From contig NZ_JBFUPK010000001.1 of the NCBI RefSeq assembly GCF_041355105.1, positions 1,674,001 through 1,738,000 on the forward strand: DNA of 64,000 nt. The letters are read 5' to 3'. The position numbers were made by a program, and so were the translations under genes. The notes below the pieces were generated by a model. It was not told the origin of the DNA and ran no database searches. It saw nothing but the letters and a program-made list of their open reading frames with translations. Positions 44,113 to 53,599 of the stretch are shown piece after piece. The first letter of the stretch is position 1, and every line of letters starts with the position of its first letter. The DNA is from Terriglobus sp. RCC_193. GTDB lineage: Bacteria > Acidobacteriota > Terriglobia > Terriglobales > Acidobacteriaceae.

Positions 44113-45342
44113 GTGAACTCAAAGACCCAACCCGCCATCTCCCCCGCGCGCGACGCCGCGATCCAGATCCTCTACCGCGTCATGTCCAGCGCAGCACATT
44201 CCGACGATCAGTTGCACTCCCCCGCCGTCAGTCGCCTATCCCCTGAAGACCGCAACCTGACCACCGCCCTCGTCCTCGGAGTCCTCCGCTGGCAGTTGCA
44301 GCTCGACACCGTGATGCGCCCCATGCTCCAGCGCCCGGACGCGGAACTGCACGAAGCCGCGCTGCTCGCCCTCCGCCTCGGTATCTTTCAGTTGCTGCAC
44401 ATGGACCGCATCCCGCCCCACGCCGCCATCAACGAAAGCGTCGAGATGGCGCGCGCCAACGGAGCCGCTCACGCCGCCGACATGGTCAACGCCATCCTTC
44501 GCCGCGTCCAGCGAGAAAAGGATGCGCCCAAACGCACACCGCTGATCGTCACCATGACACCCGAAGAGCAGGCGCACCCCGAGTGGCTGCTGGCACGCTG
44601 GCGCAAGAACTTTGGCGCCGCCGCCACCCGCCGCATCGCCGCCTACGACCAGCAGGAGCCGCCCTCCGGCATGCTCTTCCCGCCGGAAGAAGGCCTTCCC
44701 CAGATCGACGACGGCTCACGCCTCATTGCTGAAATCACAGCCGCTGCCGTCTCCAGCCCGAAACGAATTCTCGACTGCTGCGCCGCTCCCGGCGGCAAAA
44801 CGGCGGTGCTGGCCATGCGTCACCCCCAGGCAGAGATCATCGCCTGCGACATCAACCCGAAGCGCCTGGAAGCCATGCGGAAACGGATGGACCGCTCCGA
44901 ATCTACAAAGCACGTCAAGACGCTTCTGGCCGACATGACCGACCCGCCAGCCGAACTGCAAACCGGAAACTTCGACCTCATCCTGTGCGATGCACCCTGC
45001 AGTGGAACTGGAACTCTTTCCCGCAACCCCGAGATTCGCCATAGGTTACGAGCAAGCGATCTACCCCGCCAGGCCGACCGGCAAAAAGCGATCCTGACAC
45101 AAGCCCTGCAGCTTCTCGCACCCACCGGACGTCTGGTCTACTCCACCTGCTCATTGGAGCCAGAGGAAAATCTGGCAGTCGTACAGGCCGTAACCTCTGC
45201 CGGAACCTTTCGCACAATCGACGTCGCTCCCCTGCTTCCAGAGTCCGCTTCATCCGCAGCAGTCGACGGCACGCTCCGAACGCTCCCCGGCACCCACCCC
45301 TGCGATGGCTTCTTCGCAGCCCTGCTGAAGAAAAGCACCTAA
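44113..45342 (+). CDS. rsmB: 16S rRNA m5C967 methyltransferase RsmB
   Basis: 409 residues from GTG. The NusB-like N-terminal domain (about 1-150) contains VLGVLRWQLQLD and AAINESVEMAR. The RsmB/Sun methyltransferase domain has the SAM motif CCAAPGGKT, DAPCSGTGTLSRNPEIRH with the first cysteine, and YSTCSLEPEEN with the second catalytic Cys. It methylates C967 of 16S rRNA. It follows the PASTA gene, a link that in other bacteria includes fmt and def; those genes lie near 56 kb here. Confidence 0.94.
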   Translation: MNSKTQPAISPARDAAIQILYRVMSSAAHSDDQLHSPAVSRLSPEDRNLTTALVLGVLRWQLQLDTVMRPMLQRPDAELHEAALLALRLGIFQLLHMDRIPPHAAINESVEMARANGAAHAADMVNAILRRVQREKDAPKRTPLIVTMTPEEQAHPEWLLARWRKNFGAAATRRIAAYDQQEPPSGMLFPPEEGLPQIDDGSRLIAEITAAAVSSPKRILDCCAAPGGKTAVLAMRHPQAEIIACDINPKRLEAMRKRMDRSESTKHVKTLLADMTDPPAELQTGNFDLILCDAPCSGTGTLSRNPEIRHRLRASDLPRQADRQKAILTQALQLLAPTGRLVYSTCSLEPEENLAVVQAVTSAGTFRTIDVAPLLPESASSAAVDGTLRTLPGTHPCDGFFAALLKKST

Positions 45343-45374
45343 GGCTCTCCCGGAGAAAAAGCACCTAAGGCCCG

Positions 45375-45570
45375 TGTCATTCTGAGCGAAGCGAAGAATC
45401 CCGACGAACTCTCATCCTGCCAAGGCCTCTGGAAGTTTCCAGCCACAACCCAAACCAGCTTCGCGCAAAGCGAAGCTCCTACGGTCGAAAGACCGTCATC
45501 CTGAACGAAGCGAAGCGGAGCTGAAGGACCTGCATTCCCTCACCTCTCTACGAAGCTTCGCGGCAACCCA
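45375..45570. repeat. Intergenic hairpin-repeat island 11
   Basis: Two CATTCTGAGCGAAGCGAAG units flanking a GCGCAAAGCGAAGCTCC stretch, plus ACGGTC-GAAA-GACCGT (45481-45496). No gene in 45343-45589. Confidence 0.8.
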
Positions 45571-45589
45571 CACCGTGCCGCCCCACCCG

Positions 45590-47770
45590 TTACTTCATCT
45601 TGATCCCCGCCGGAATAAAGCTCTCCCCCTTCAGATACGCCCCCAGGCGAACCGGGCTGCCGTGCTCAATCGTGATCGTCCGTTCCATCCTTTCCCCCGG
45701 CTTGAGGGAAAACGGAATCTCCGGTGGCGTCACCATCCTGCCATCCACTCCCGGCTCCATCCACACCTCAAACACTCCGGCCTGCGCGCTCCGCCCCTGG
45801 TTTTCAATGGTCAGTGTCGCCTGCGTCGGACTCACCGCCGTCAGCCGACGCGCCACCAACGGCGTATCGATGTCCAGCCCCATGCCCTTCACCCATTCCG
45901 GATTCCACACCGCCTTCTCCGGGTGAACCTGGTTACCGGATGAATCCATGTTGTCCTTCTCCGTTAACTTGTCGTAGTACGCAACCCACACTCTGCACCA
46001 GCATTCGTTATCGTGAATCGCATTGCCCGTGGGCAGTCCCGGCGTCTGGTTCAGAAATCCCACCAGTTGCGGATAACGGCTGCGCCACGGTTCTTCCTTG
46101 TACGGCATGGCCTTCAACCGGTTCAACAGTGCCGGATTGGTGCCATCAAAATAGGCCTTTTGCCACCCCATGCCACGCGCGTCAAAGTGGACGCCAATGT
46201 CGTCGTCCACAAACCTGTTCTTCTCCAGAATGTTGTCGTTGCCGCCGCCAATCTTCACACCGCGAGCAGCTCCCCGAATCACATTTCCAACCACAAACGA
46301 CCCACTGGATTCGTCGTCCAGATAAATCGCGTTGATATCCCCCAGCCCCAGGTTGTGAAAGTAATTGCCGCGCACCGTGTTGCCGCGCTCCGTCGTATCC
46401 GCACCAATGTAGTAGGCGCTCGCATCGGCCGTCTCCATCGCCACCGTATGCAGCTCGTTCCCCTCAATCAAATGTTCATTGCCATGTACCCAGATGGCGA
46501 AGTGCGGCGCATGGTCAATCGTGTTGCCGATCACGCGGTTCCCCACGCCCCACACATTGACTCCCGGCGTATACGTCCGCGACCAGCGAGCATAGTCGTG
46601 AATATGATTGCGTGCCGCAACATGCCCGGCAGCCGTAAGGGTCTTGCGATCACCGCCATCCAGAACAATGCCGCCATCGCCCGTTGTACGAATCTCCGAG
46701 TCTTCCACTGCATCTTCAACTCCACCGCGAATCACCACGCCTGTGTTGCCGACGTTGGCAATGCTGCAATGTTCCATGCGGTCATGACTGCCGTCATGTA
46801 TCACAATTCCATCCGCGCGCGTCAGCTCAAATGCAATATCGCGGAACTCCACATACGACGCGCCTTCCATACTCACCAGCGGCGTATCCAGCAGTGAAAC
46901 CTCCGCCGTTCCGGCAGCAATCGCAGACGGCGGCCAGAAGTACAACACACCCGCCGCGCGATCCAGATACCACTCACCCGGTTCGTCCAGTTCCTCCAGC
47001 ACATTCACCACCTGCCAGCGTTGCCCGGCCCGGTAGTTGTAATTCGGATTGGGTGCTGCGGTTTCGATGACATGATGTGTCGCATCAATGGAGGCGATGC
47101 GCTCGTAATGATCGGCCCAGTCGTAATACCAATAGCCGTGTACCCACGCATCAGCGGCCTTCGTCCAGCGCGCCGCACGTTCGCCCTCATACACAAACTG
47201 GTTCTGCGCTTTATCTTTCGTGGCTGCATCCGTGTAAGCCCAGCCAACGTTCGGCCAGCGCGCCAGCGTCATCGGCTGGCCATTGAAAAACAACTCCAGC
47301 GCGGCAATGTGCGGTCGCCCCATGCCACGCGAAACCATCTCTCCGTAGTTGGTGATCCCCTGCGCGCGCAGGTCGGCGCGCAAAATCTCTCCCCGCCACT
47401 TCTTGAACCTGCTTATCGGCGCGCCACCAACCATCCGCACCTTCTCTTCCGCCACAGCGCGATAGACCACCGGCGCTGCCGCAGTCCCGCTATCCGCTGC
47501 CGTAAGCGCAAACGTCGTGGTTCTGCGGTAGTCACCACCCCGCAGCCAGATCGTGATGGACACATCATGCTTCGCCGCACGCGCTGCATCCCGTGCCCGT
47601 TCCAGTGACGCAAACGGCCGAGCCTTCGTACCAGGATTTGTGTCCGCCCCTTTCGGCGAAACATAAAACTCCTCACCACAAACCTGCACCGCAGAACAAA
47701 GCGCCAAAAGAACAACAACCGCAAAACGCCGCACATACGTCAAGATCAAAGGAAGCCCCCGGATACGCAT
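45590..47770 (-). CDS. Secreted right-handed parallel beta-helix protein
   Basis: 726 residues. A signal peptide is followed by YVSPKGADTNPGTKARPFASLERARDAA, the typical entry to pectin-lyase-like beta-helix enzymes. A long repetitive N-rich region (NRVIGNTIDHAPH, NHIHDYARW, NTGVVIRGG) forms the coils, and a C-terminal beta-sandwich follows (about 630-726). It probably degrades or modifies a plant or microbial polysaccharide; glycoside hydrolase and lyase families share this fold, and no family can be assigned safely. Start uncertain: ATG at 47770 used, with a GTG (VRRFAVVV) further downstream possible. Confidence 0.82.
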   Translation of the reverse strand: MRIRGLPLILTYVRRFAVVVLLALCSAVQVCGEEFYVSPKGADTNPGTKARPFASLERARDAARAAKHDVSITIWLRGGDYRRTTTFALTAADSGTAAAPVVYRAVAEEKVRMVGGAPISRFKKWRGEILRADLRAQGITNYGEMVSRGMGRPHIAALELFFNGQPMTLARWPNVGWAYTDAATKDKAQNQFVYEGERAARWTKAADAWVHGYWYYDWADHYERIASIDATHHVIETAAPNPNYNYRAGQRWQVVNVLEELDEPGEWYLDRAAGVLYFWPPSAIAAGTAEVSLLDTPLVSMEGASYVEFRDIAFELTRADGIVIHDGSHDRMEHCSIANVGNTGVVIRGGVEDAVEDSEIRTTGDGGIVLDGGDRKTLTAAGHVAARNHIHDYARWSRTYTPGVNVWGVGNRVIGNTIDHAPHFAIWVHGNEHLIEGNELHTVAMETADASAYYIGADTTERGNTVRGNYFHNLGLGDINAIYLDDESSGSFVVGNVIRGAARGVKIGGGNDNILEKNRFVDDDIGVHFDARGMGWQKAYFDGTNPALLNRLKAMPYKEEPWRSRYPQLVGFLNQTPGLPTGNAIHDNECWCRVWVAYYDKLTEKDNMDSSGNQVHPEKAVWNPEWVKGMGLDIDTPLVARRLTAVSPTQATLTIENQGRSAQAGVFEVWMEPGVDGRMVTPPEIPFSLKPGERMERTITIEHGSPVRLGAYLKGESFIPAGIKMK

Positions 47771-47902
47771 CCCCTGCCGTCGCCACGCAACATTCCTGCC
47801 CGCGTGCAAACAGTCGCGAATGACCCAGCAATTCTGTCACGCTGTCCATATCCCAGTCAGTACCGACAAACACCACGGCAAAATCGTTCCAATTTCTGAA
47901 AC

Positions 47903-47964
47903 CCGCTTTTATGACGGACACTCAAAAGCGGTTTATGCAAGAATTTCTTCGACGATTTGTCGAA
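47903..47964. promoter_or_regulatory. Two inverted repeats between beta-helix and permease genes
   Basis: CCGCTTTT/AAAAGCGG (47903-47910, 47924-47931, spacer 13) and TTCGAC/GTCGAA (47948-47953, 47959-47964, spacer 5) lie in the divergent intergenic region. They may be operator sites or structured leaders of the permease mRNA. Confidence 0.4.
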
Positions 47965-48031
47965 TCAGAGTCCGTCCGTTCGTCGACAGAGTGAAGGCGG
48001 CCAACTCCGACCCGCCTGAACAAGGTGCCAG

Positions 48032-50491
48032 ATGTTGTTTTTCCGCGATTTGAGAATTGCCGTGCGTTCCCTGGCGCGAGTTCCCGCGCTGTGGATTACC
48101 GTCGCTCTTACGTTGGCCTTGGGTATCGGTGCCAACGCCGCCATCTTCAGCGTAGTGCGTGCCGTGCTGCTTCGTCCGTTGGCAAATGCCGACGAGAATC
48201 GGCTGCTTTATCTGCGCCAGAGCGCCCCGGGTATCGGTCAGGAGAACGCAACGTTCTCTGTCCCTGAGATTAAGGACATTGGCACCAGACTCAAATCCAT
48301 TACGAAACTCGGCACATTTTCCGAGGTCGATTTCACGGTAGTCGGCCTGGGCACGCCACGCGAAATTCCAGCGGGCGTGGTGGACGGAAACTACTTCGAG
48401 GTCATGGGCCTGCACCCCGTGCTCGGACGCCTGCTGACTCCAGCCGATGACGGTCAGAATGCCGCCGGAGCTGTCGTGCTGACCTATCACTTCTGGAGGA
48501 CATCGCTGCACTCCGATCCAGCCGTGATCGGAAAGACGGTGCGGCTTGAGGGTCCCACCGGTGCACGCTCGGCGACGGTGGTCGGTGTTCTGGAGCCATC
48601 CGTTCCTTATCCCGTGGCGACTGAGATCATCGCGAACCTCGTCACCAGCCCGCATCACCTCTCCGCCACCATGGTGACGGGGCGCGAGCATCGCATGACA
48701 GAAGTCTTCGCACGGCTGTCTCCCAACGCCACCGTGGACAATGCGCGTGCGGAACTGCGAACCGTGTACGGCGCGATGGTGGCCGCGCATCCAGAGGTCT
48801 ACAAGCCGGAGAACCACTTCCGAATCGACGTAACGCGCATGCACGAACAGATCAACTCACGAGCCAATACCATCTTGTGGATCCTGTTCGCGGCTTCGGG
48901 CCTGCTCTTCGTCATTGCCAGTTCGAACGTTGCCAATCTGGTGTTGGCGCGAACCGTGCGCCGCGAATCGGAGCTGGCCATACGCTCGGCACTGGGCGCA
49001 AGCAATGCTGTCCTGCGCCGTTCTCTGTTGGCTGAGAGTCTCGTCCTGTGCGGCAGCGGAGCAGTCGCCGCAATAGCCCTCGCCATACCGATGGTGGCCG
49101 TGCTCGGGCGTTATGCATCACGCTTTTCCGTGCGCGCCAACGACCTCACGCTCGATTTCAGCATGGTGTGGTTTGGGATTGGGCTGGCGTTGGTGGCGTC
49201 CGTCTTTCTGGCATTCATTCCGCGGCTCCCCTCGGCAGACTCACCCCAGGGTGGCCTCACCGGCCGTGGAGCGCGCGTAGCCGGCGGCAGCAGCCGGCGT
49301 CTTCGCATCTTTGCGGTCACGCAGATCGCAGCTTCGTTCGTGCTGCTCGCCGGAGCATGCGTGCTCATGAAGACTCTCTTTGTGCTGGAGCAGACGCGGC
49401 CGCCATTCGCCTCAGCCAACGTTCTGGCAGTGAATCTTCCACTCATGTCCTACGGCAAAACACCCCTGCAGGTGGATGAGTTCTATCGCGAAGTGCAACG
49501 TCGTGTCAGCGCGCTGCCCGGAGTAGAACGCGTGTCCTCAGGGTTCGGTACTCCCTGGCGCGATGATCGTGGCCTGGGTATCAGCTTTCAATTTGCCGCG
49601 GAAGGCGCCAAACGCGAAAACGGCCAGGATTTCCGCGCAAAGTTCCGGGTCGTATCGCCCGGATTCTTCGATACCTTCGGTGTCCCGCTTCAGGAGGGTC
49701 GCGACTTTAAAGACAGCGACCGCGACGGTTCCGAACGAGTCGTCATCATCAGTCAAAGTCTTGCGAAGCTTCTGTACCCAGGACAGGATGCGCTCAACCG
49801 TAAAGTGCAGTGGACAGACGGCGTCATCAAGTTTGTCGGTATCAGCCCCGAGCCAAGACGCATCATCGCCGTGGTCCCCGACTTCGACGACGAAAACATC
49901 ATCCCCGCACCCGCCATGACGATCTACGAGCCCGTCGAACAGGAACAGGGATGGACCGGCCGCCTCTTCGTCCGCTCCAATCAGGACGCCTACTCGCTCG
50001 TCCCGGCCATCACAAAAATCGTTCACGACCTATCCGCGGACCAGCCCGTCGAAAAGGCCAGCACGCTCGGCGACGTCCGCGCGGAGGTGCTCACCCCAGA
50101 CCGCCTCAACGCGATTGTCTTCGGCGGATTCGCCACCGTGGCCCTCTTAATCTCCGTGGTCGGTGTGGCGGGCGTTCTCGCTTTCTCTGTCAGCGCGCGC
50201 ACACGCGAGTTCGGCATCCGCATGGCGATGGGCGCTCTGCCGCGCAACATTCTCGCCATCGTTCTGGTAGAAGGCGTGGCGATGGCCGGCATCGGAGTGG
50301 GCGCAGGTGTAGCAATAGGTTTTGCGATCTCACGCATCGTCGCCAGCTACGTCACGGAGATCCATCAGCCGGGAACGCTTGCGTTTGTCGCCTCCGCCGT
50401 GGCCATCCTCGGTGCGGCCGTCATTGCTGCAGCCGTTCCCGCGGTGCGTGCCGCAAGAGTAGACGCGGTGGAAGCACTACGTTCCGAATAA
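48032..50491 (+). CDS. FtsX-like permease, acidobacterial orphan duplicated type (ADOP)
   Basis: 819 residues, two FtsX/MacB-type halves with eight transmembrane helices in all. The opening LRIAVRSLARVPALWITVALTLALGIGANAAIFSVV, SNVANLVLARTVRRESELAIRSALGAS and the second-half GVLAFSVSARTREFGIRMAMGA are typical of the acidobacterial duplicated orphan permease family. No ABC ATPase gene is adjacent, which is the norm for this family. AAGGTG precedes the ATG. The function is unknown; mechanotransmission as in MacB is an inference. Confidence 0.93.
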   Translation: MLFFRDLRIAVRSLARVPALWITVALTLALGIGANAAIFSVVRAVLLRPLANADENRLLYLRQSAPGIGQENATFSVPEIKDIGTRLKSITKLGTFSEVDFTVVGLGTPREIPAGVVDGNYFEVMGLHPVLGRLLTPADDGQNAAGAVVLTYHFWRTSLHSDPAVIGKTVRLEGPTGARSATVVGVLEPSVPYPVATEIIANLVTSPHHLSATMVTGREHRMTEVFARLSPNATVDNARAELRTVYGAMVAAHPEVYKPENHFRIDVTRMHEQINSRANTILWILFAASGLLFVIASSNVANLVLARTVRRESELAIRSALGASNAVLRRSLLAESLVLCGSGAVAAIALAIPMVAVLGRYASRFSVRANDLTLDFSMVWFGIGLALVASVFLAFIPRLPSADSPQGGLTGRGARVAGGSSRRLRIFAVTQIAASFVLLAGACVLMKTLFVLEQTRPPFASANVLAVNLPLMSYGKTPLQVDEFYREVQRRVSALPGVERVSSGFGTPWRDDRGLGISFQFAAEGAKRENGQDFRAKFRVVSPGFFDTFGVPLQEGRDFKDSDRDGSERVVIISQSLAKLLYPGQDALNRKVQWTDGVIKFVGISPEPRRIIAVVPDFDDENIIPAPAMTIYEPVEQEQGWTGRLFVRSNQDAYSLVPAITKIVHDLSADQPVEKASTLGDVRAEVLTPDRLNAIVFGGFATVALLISVVGVAGVLAFSVSARTREFGIRMAMGALPRNILAIVLVEGVAMAGIGVGAGVAIGFAISRIVASYVTEIHQPGTLAFVASAVAILGAAVIAAAVPAVRAARVDAVEALRSE

Positions 50492-50509
50492 CCCGTGCAC
50501 GCCAGGCGC

Positions 50510-50620
50510 GTCATCCAGCGCAGTTCCAACGGTCGAAGACCGTCATCCTGAGCGAAACGAAGTGAAGTCGAAGGACCTGCTTTCCTCGACACCTTCTACG
50601 AGTTTGAGGAAGCCGGCTTA
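50510..50620. repeat. Intergenic hairpin-repeat island 12
   Basis: ACGGTC-GAA-GACCGT (50529-50543) followed by CATCCTGAGCGAAACGAAGTG and a GGACCTGC end. The rest of the gap up to 50779 holds no gene and probably carries the promoter of the next one. Confidence 0.8.
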
Positions 50621-50779
50621 GCGTTTCGCTCCTTTGAAACGAGCTCTTCCGTGACGAACGATCTGACAGGAAACCAATGGAGTGTGATTCATTTCCTTGT
50701 GTTTACAAACCCTGACTTCGCTCGTCAGTCTTGTAGTACCGGCACTTGAGTAAATCGATCTGCAAACGGGACGAATGCT

Positions 50780-51709
50780 ATGACAGGAAAAGAAGCGGTG
50801 GGAACGCTGCTGATCGCAGCATGTGCCATAGGCAGCCTGAAGGGACAGGTGCCTCAATCCGCTCAGCCGAAACAAGACCCAACGGCTGCAACCGCAACTC
50901 CGCTGGCCTTTGAGACCGTGTCGGTGAAGCCCTCTCCTCCTGGCTCGTTCCCATTCGTGTCGGCATTCGTTCGAAACAAGACAGCACCGATTTACGGTCT
51001 GCAAACGATGGTGGTTCCGGTGCAGATGACAATTGCCTATGCCTATCACATGCAGATGAGCGAGGCCAAAGCCACATTCGACAAACAGCCCAGTTGGGTG
51101 AAGCACCGGATCTACACACAGACCTTTCGGATTGAGGGCGAGGCAACACACGACCAGGTGCGTGAAATGCTCCGGACTATGCTGGCCGATCGATTCAGCC
51201 TGCAGATTCATGAATTCACCAAGGAAGGAGTGGTGAACAGGCTTGTGATGAGCAAACCCGGCGTGCTGGGATCAAAGATTAAGCCACATCCGGCAGGGGC
51301 GAACTGCTCGACCCAAGAGGATGCGTCAGTGGGCAAAGCGCCTGACGCTTCCACACCTCCCGTGACGAACTGTGGCTTTAGTTACTACTACCTGCCCGGA
51401 GGAGTACTACATGTTGCCTTAACCGACACGACGATTGCCGACGCGGGGCGGGCTTTGACCAGCATCGGTGTCGGAGGCATAGAGACCAAGCCGCTCCTGG
51501 ACGGGACAGGGCTGACCGGGAAGTACGATCTAACGCTGGAGTTTCGCCCCGACAGCGGCAGCCCTCGCATCAATCCAGGAGCGGACGACGGTGACGCACC
51601 AACACTGATTCAGGCGCTGGCGCAGCAACTCGGGATGCGGTTGGAAAGTGGAACGGGACCAGTCAGGATCGTAATCATCGATCACATCTCTGAGCCGACT
51701 CCAGACTGA
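50780..51709 (+). CDS. TIGR03435-type acidobacterial secreted protein
   Basis: 309 residues with an N-terminal signal-like segment (LLIAACAIGSLKGQ). Blocks FETVSVKPSPPG, EATHDQVREMLRTMLADRFSLQIHEFTKE and the ending LAQQLGMRLESGTGPVRIVIIDHISEPTPD match the TIGR03435 family, expanded in Acidobacteriota and often near ADOP permeases, as here. The function is unknown. A Pro/Thr/Gln linker follows the signal region. Confidence 0.88.
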   Translation: MTGKEAVGTLLIAACAIGSLKGQVPQSAQPKQDPTAATATPLAFETVSVKPSPPGSFPFVSAFVRNKTAPIYGLQTMVVPVQMTIAYAYHMQMSEAKATFDKQPSWVKHRIYTQTFRIEGEATHDQVREMLRTMLADRFSLQIHEFTKEGVVNRLVMSKPGVLGSKIKPHPAGANCSTQEDASVGKAPDASTPPVTNCGFSYYYLPGGVLHVALTDTTIADAGRALTSIGVGGIETKPLLDGTGLTGKYDLTLEFRPDSGSPRINPGADDGDAPTLIQALAQQLGMRLESGTGPVRIVIIDHISEPTPD

Positions 51710-51970
51710 TCCTTGGCATCCGTCTCTTTCTTCCTGCGGAAACCAGGTGGTCTTTAATCACACGAGGCTGCGCTGGTTGCCGTGGCAGCGCAAGAATTAC
51801 TACCGGGAAACACTCCTGTGAGAAGGCAAAACCTGGCGACACTCATCTTCCTAAGTAGTCCTACATCCCCAACGTGGATGAGTTTTTTGAAGAGTAGAAA
51901 ACTTCCAGGAGAAGATATCTTGCGTTTCTCTTCTGCAGAGTCTTCAATGGCTCCCACATAGAGGAATGCG

Positions 51971-52762
51971 ATGAATCGACAGTTGCAGCCTGCCCTTACC
52001 GCCTTTGCCGTCGGACTGATTGGCCTTGGTGTTCTCGCCCTCATTCACGGCGACTTTGCGCTCGTCTGGCAGCCTGTACCGGTTTCGCTCCCGGGCCGGT
52101 CCGTCCTCGCTTACGCTTCCGGTTTGCTGATGTTCTTTGGCGGTATCGGCCTGCTCTTCCGCGCCTCCGCTGCGTGGTCGGCCCGCCTCCTCTTCCCCTA
52201 TCTTTTCGTTTGGCTGCTGCTCAAAGTACCCGCACTCGTCGTGGCTCCCAAAATGGAAGCCGTCTGGCTGGGCTTCGGTGAGATCGCCGTCCTCTTCGCA
52301 GCAGGATGGGTCGTCTTCGCCACGCTCGCCGAACCCAGTTCAGCCCCGATCCTCACACTCGTCTCGGGTCAATGGGGCATCCGCCTGGCGACCATGCTTT
52401 TCGGTATCGCCTTGATCCCCATCGGTCTCTCACACATCGTCTATACCAGCCAGACCGTTGCTCTCATTCCAACGTGGCTCCCCTTCAGAACCGCGTTGGC
52501 CTACCTCACCGGTGCCGGACAGATCATCTGTGGCGTGGCCGTTTTGTTGTCAATCTTTCCGCGCATTGCCGCAGCGGTCGAGGCCGCAATGGTCAGCCTG
52601 TTTGCCATCCTCGTTTGGCTTCCTGCAATCCTCGCCTCACCCAAGGCCAGGCTTCCCTGGACAGCGTTCTTCATCACTTGGTTCTTCGCTTCCAGCGCCT
52701 GGGTCGTGTCGCGCGGCATATCTTCTGACCTGCGCACACCCGATGTCGCTACGAAAAAGTGA
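51971..52762 (+). CDS. DoxX-like integral membrane protein
   Basis: 263 residues with seven or so transmembrane helices and almost no polar loops. The LTAFAVGLIGLGVLALIHGDFALVWQPVP start and the GLSHIVYTSQTVALIPTWLPFRTALAYLTGAGQI block resemble the DoxX/SURF4-like family. GAGGA precedes the ATG. It converges on tetR, and a repressor-controlled membrane protein is plausible, although no shared operator is visible here. Confidence 0.75.
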   Translation: MNRQLQPALTAFAVGLIGLGVLALIHGDFALVWQPVPVSLPGRSVLAYASGLLMFFGGIGLLFRASAAWSARLLFPYLFVWLLLKVPALVVAPKMEAVWLGFGEIAVLFAAGWVVFATLAEPSSAPILTLVSGQWGIRLATMLFGIALIPIGLSHIVYTSQTVALIPTWLPFRTALAYLTGAGQIICGVAVLLSIFPRIAAAVEAAMVSLFAILVWLPAILASPKARLPWTAFFITWFFASSAWVVSRGISSDLRTPDVATKK

Positions 52763-52813
52763 CGTTCCCCTCTTCATGACCCTGGATTGGCATCGCCAGC
52801 GGGCTTCCATGTT

Positions 52814-53437
52814 TCACTTCGAATAGCCAAAGAGCGCATCGAAAACCTTAGCCGCGATGTCTCGGATCTCGGTTGCTCCAATCGCCTTCGGAGCAAACTT
52901 GGATTCGAGCTGCAGTGCGGAAAGCGTTGCGAACATCGCATGAACGGCTGCGGAGCGACTGATCGATCCCTTACCCTTTGGCGCCGGCCCCAGCAATTCC
53001 ACATACCTCTTCTCCTCGTCCGCTGAAACAACGGAAGTGTAGGTTTGATTCAACCGCTCTTTCGCTTCGGGATGACGGACGACAAACAGCCGGTACTCTA
53101 AAAGCAACAGCCCCCAGGTGTCATTCGTAGCGAACTCCAGAACATACTTCCGCATGGCAGTGAGATTGCCTTCGATGCTTTTCGAAAAGGACAGCAACTC
53201 CTGCATCTTCGCCCTGTACCGAAGCGCCTGTGCCTCATAGAGAGCCAGAAAGACTTCTTCTTTGCTCTTGAATTGCCCATAGATCGCGCCCTTGGTACGC
53301 CCGGCTTCACTGGCAATGACACCGAGATCGGCCTTTTCATACCCGTCTCGAATGAAAATTTTCTCAGCTGCTGCTAAAAGAAGTCTTCGAGTCTCCTGGG
53401 TCTTCTGTTCGTGTTTGTTGAGTGTGGAAGCAGGCAT
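52814..53437 (-). CDS. TetR family transcriptional regulator
   Basis: 207 residues from ATG. The HTH is clear: RLLLAAAEKIFIRDGYEKADLGVIASEAGRTKGAIYGQFKSKEEVFLALYE. The C-terminal ligand domain is divergent. A longer start at 53542, with AAGGG upstream, would add about 35 poorly conserved residues. It lies downstream of a secreted-protein gene on the same strand. The promoter of that gene carries a strong palindrome, so this regulator is the natural candidate to bind it and control both genes. Confidence 0.9.
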   Translation of the reverse strand: MPASTLNKHEQKTQETRRLLLAAAEKIFIRDGYEKADLGVIASEAGRTKGAIYGQFKSKEEVFLALYEAQALRYRAKMQELLSFSKSIEGNLTAMRKYVLEFATNDTWGLLLLEYRLFVVRHPEAKERLNQTYTSVVSADEEKRYVELLGPAPKGKGSISRSAAVHAMFATLSALQLESKFAPKAIGATEIRDIAAKVFDALFGYSK

Positions 53438-53599
53438 GTCTTCTACTTTAGTGCGGATCGTCACAGTGAAGGGAACCCACGCTGCGGTAGACGTGTCTGC
53501 AATGGGAACACCCGGAGTTGGAATGATCGCTTTGTGTGACATTGTGGGCCCTTCCTGTACAGCAGTTCTTCTTAGCATCAGTTGCAGCAGACGTTGACC

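Noticed and set aside
47673-47921. 82-codon minus-strand ORF before the beta-helix gene
   Set aside because: It overlaps the signal-peptide region of the beta-helix gene in another frame and has no recognisable features.
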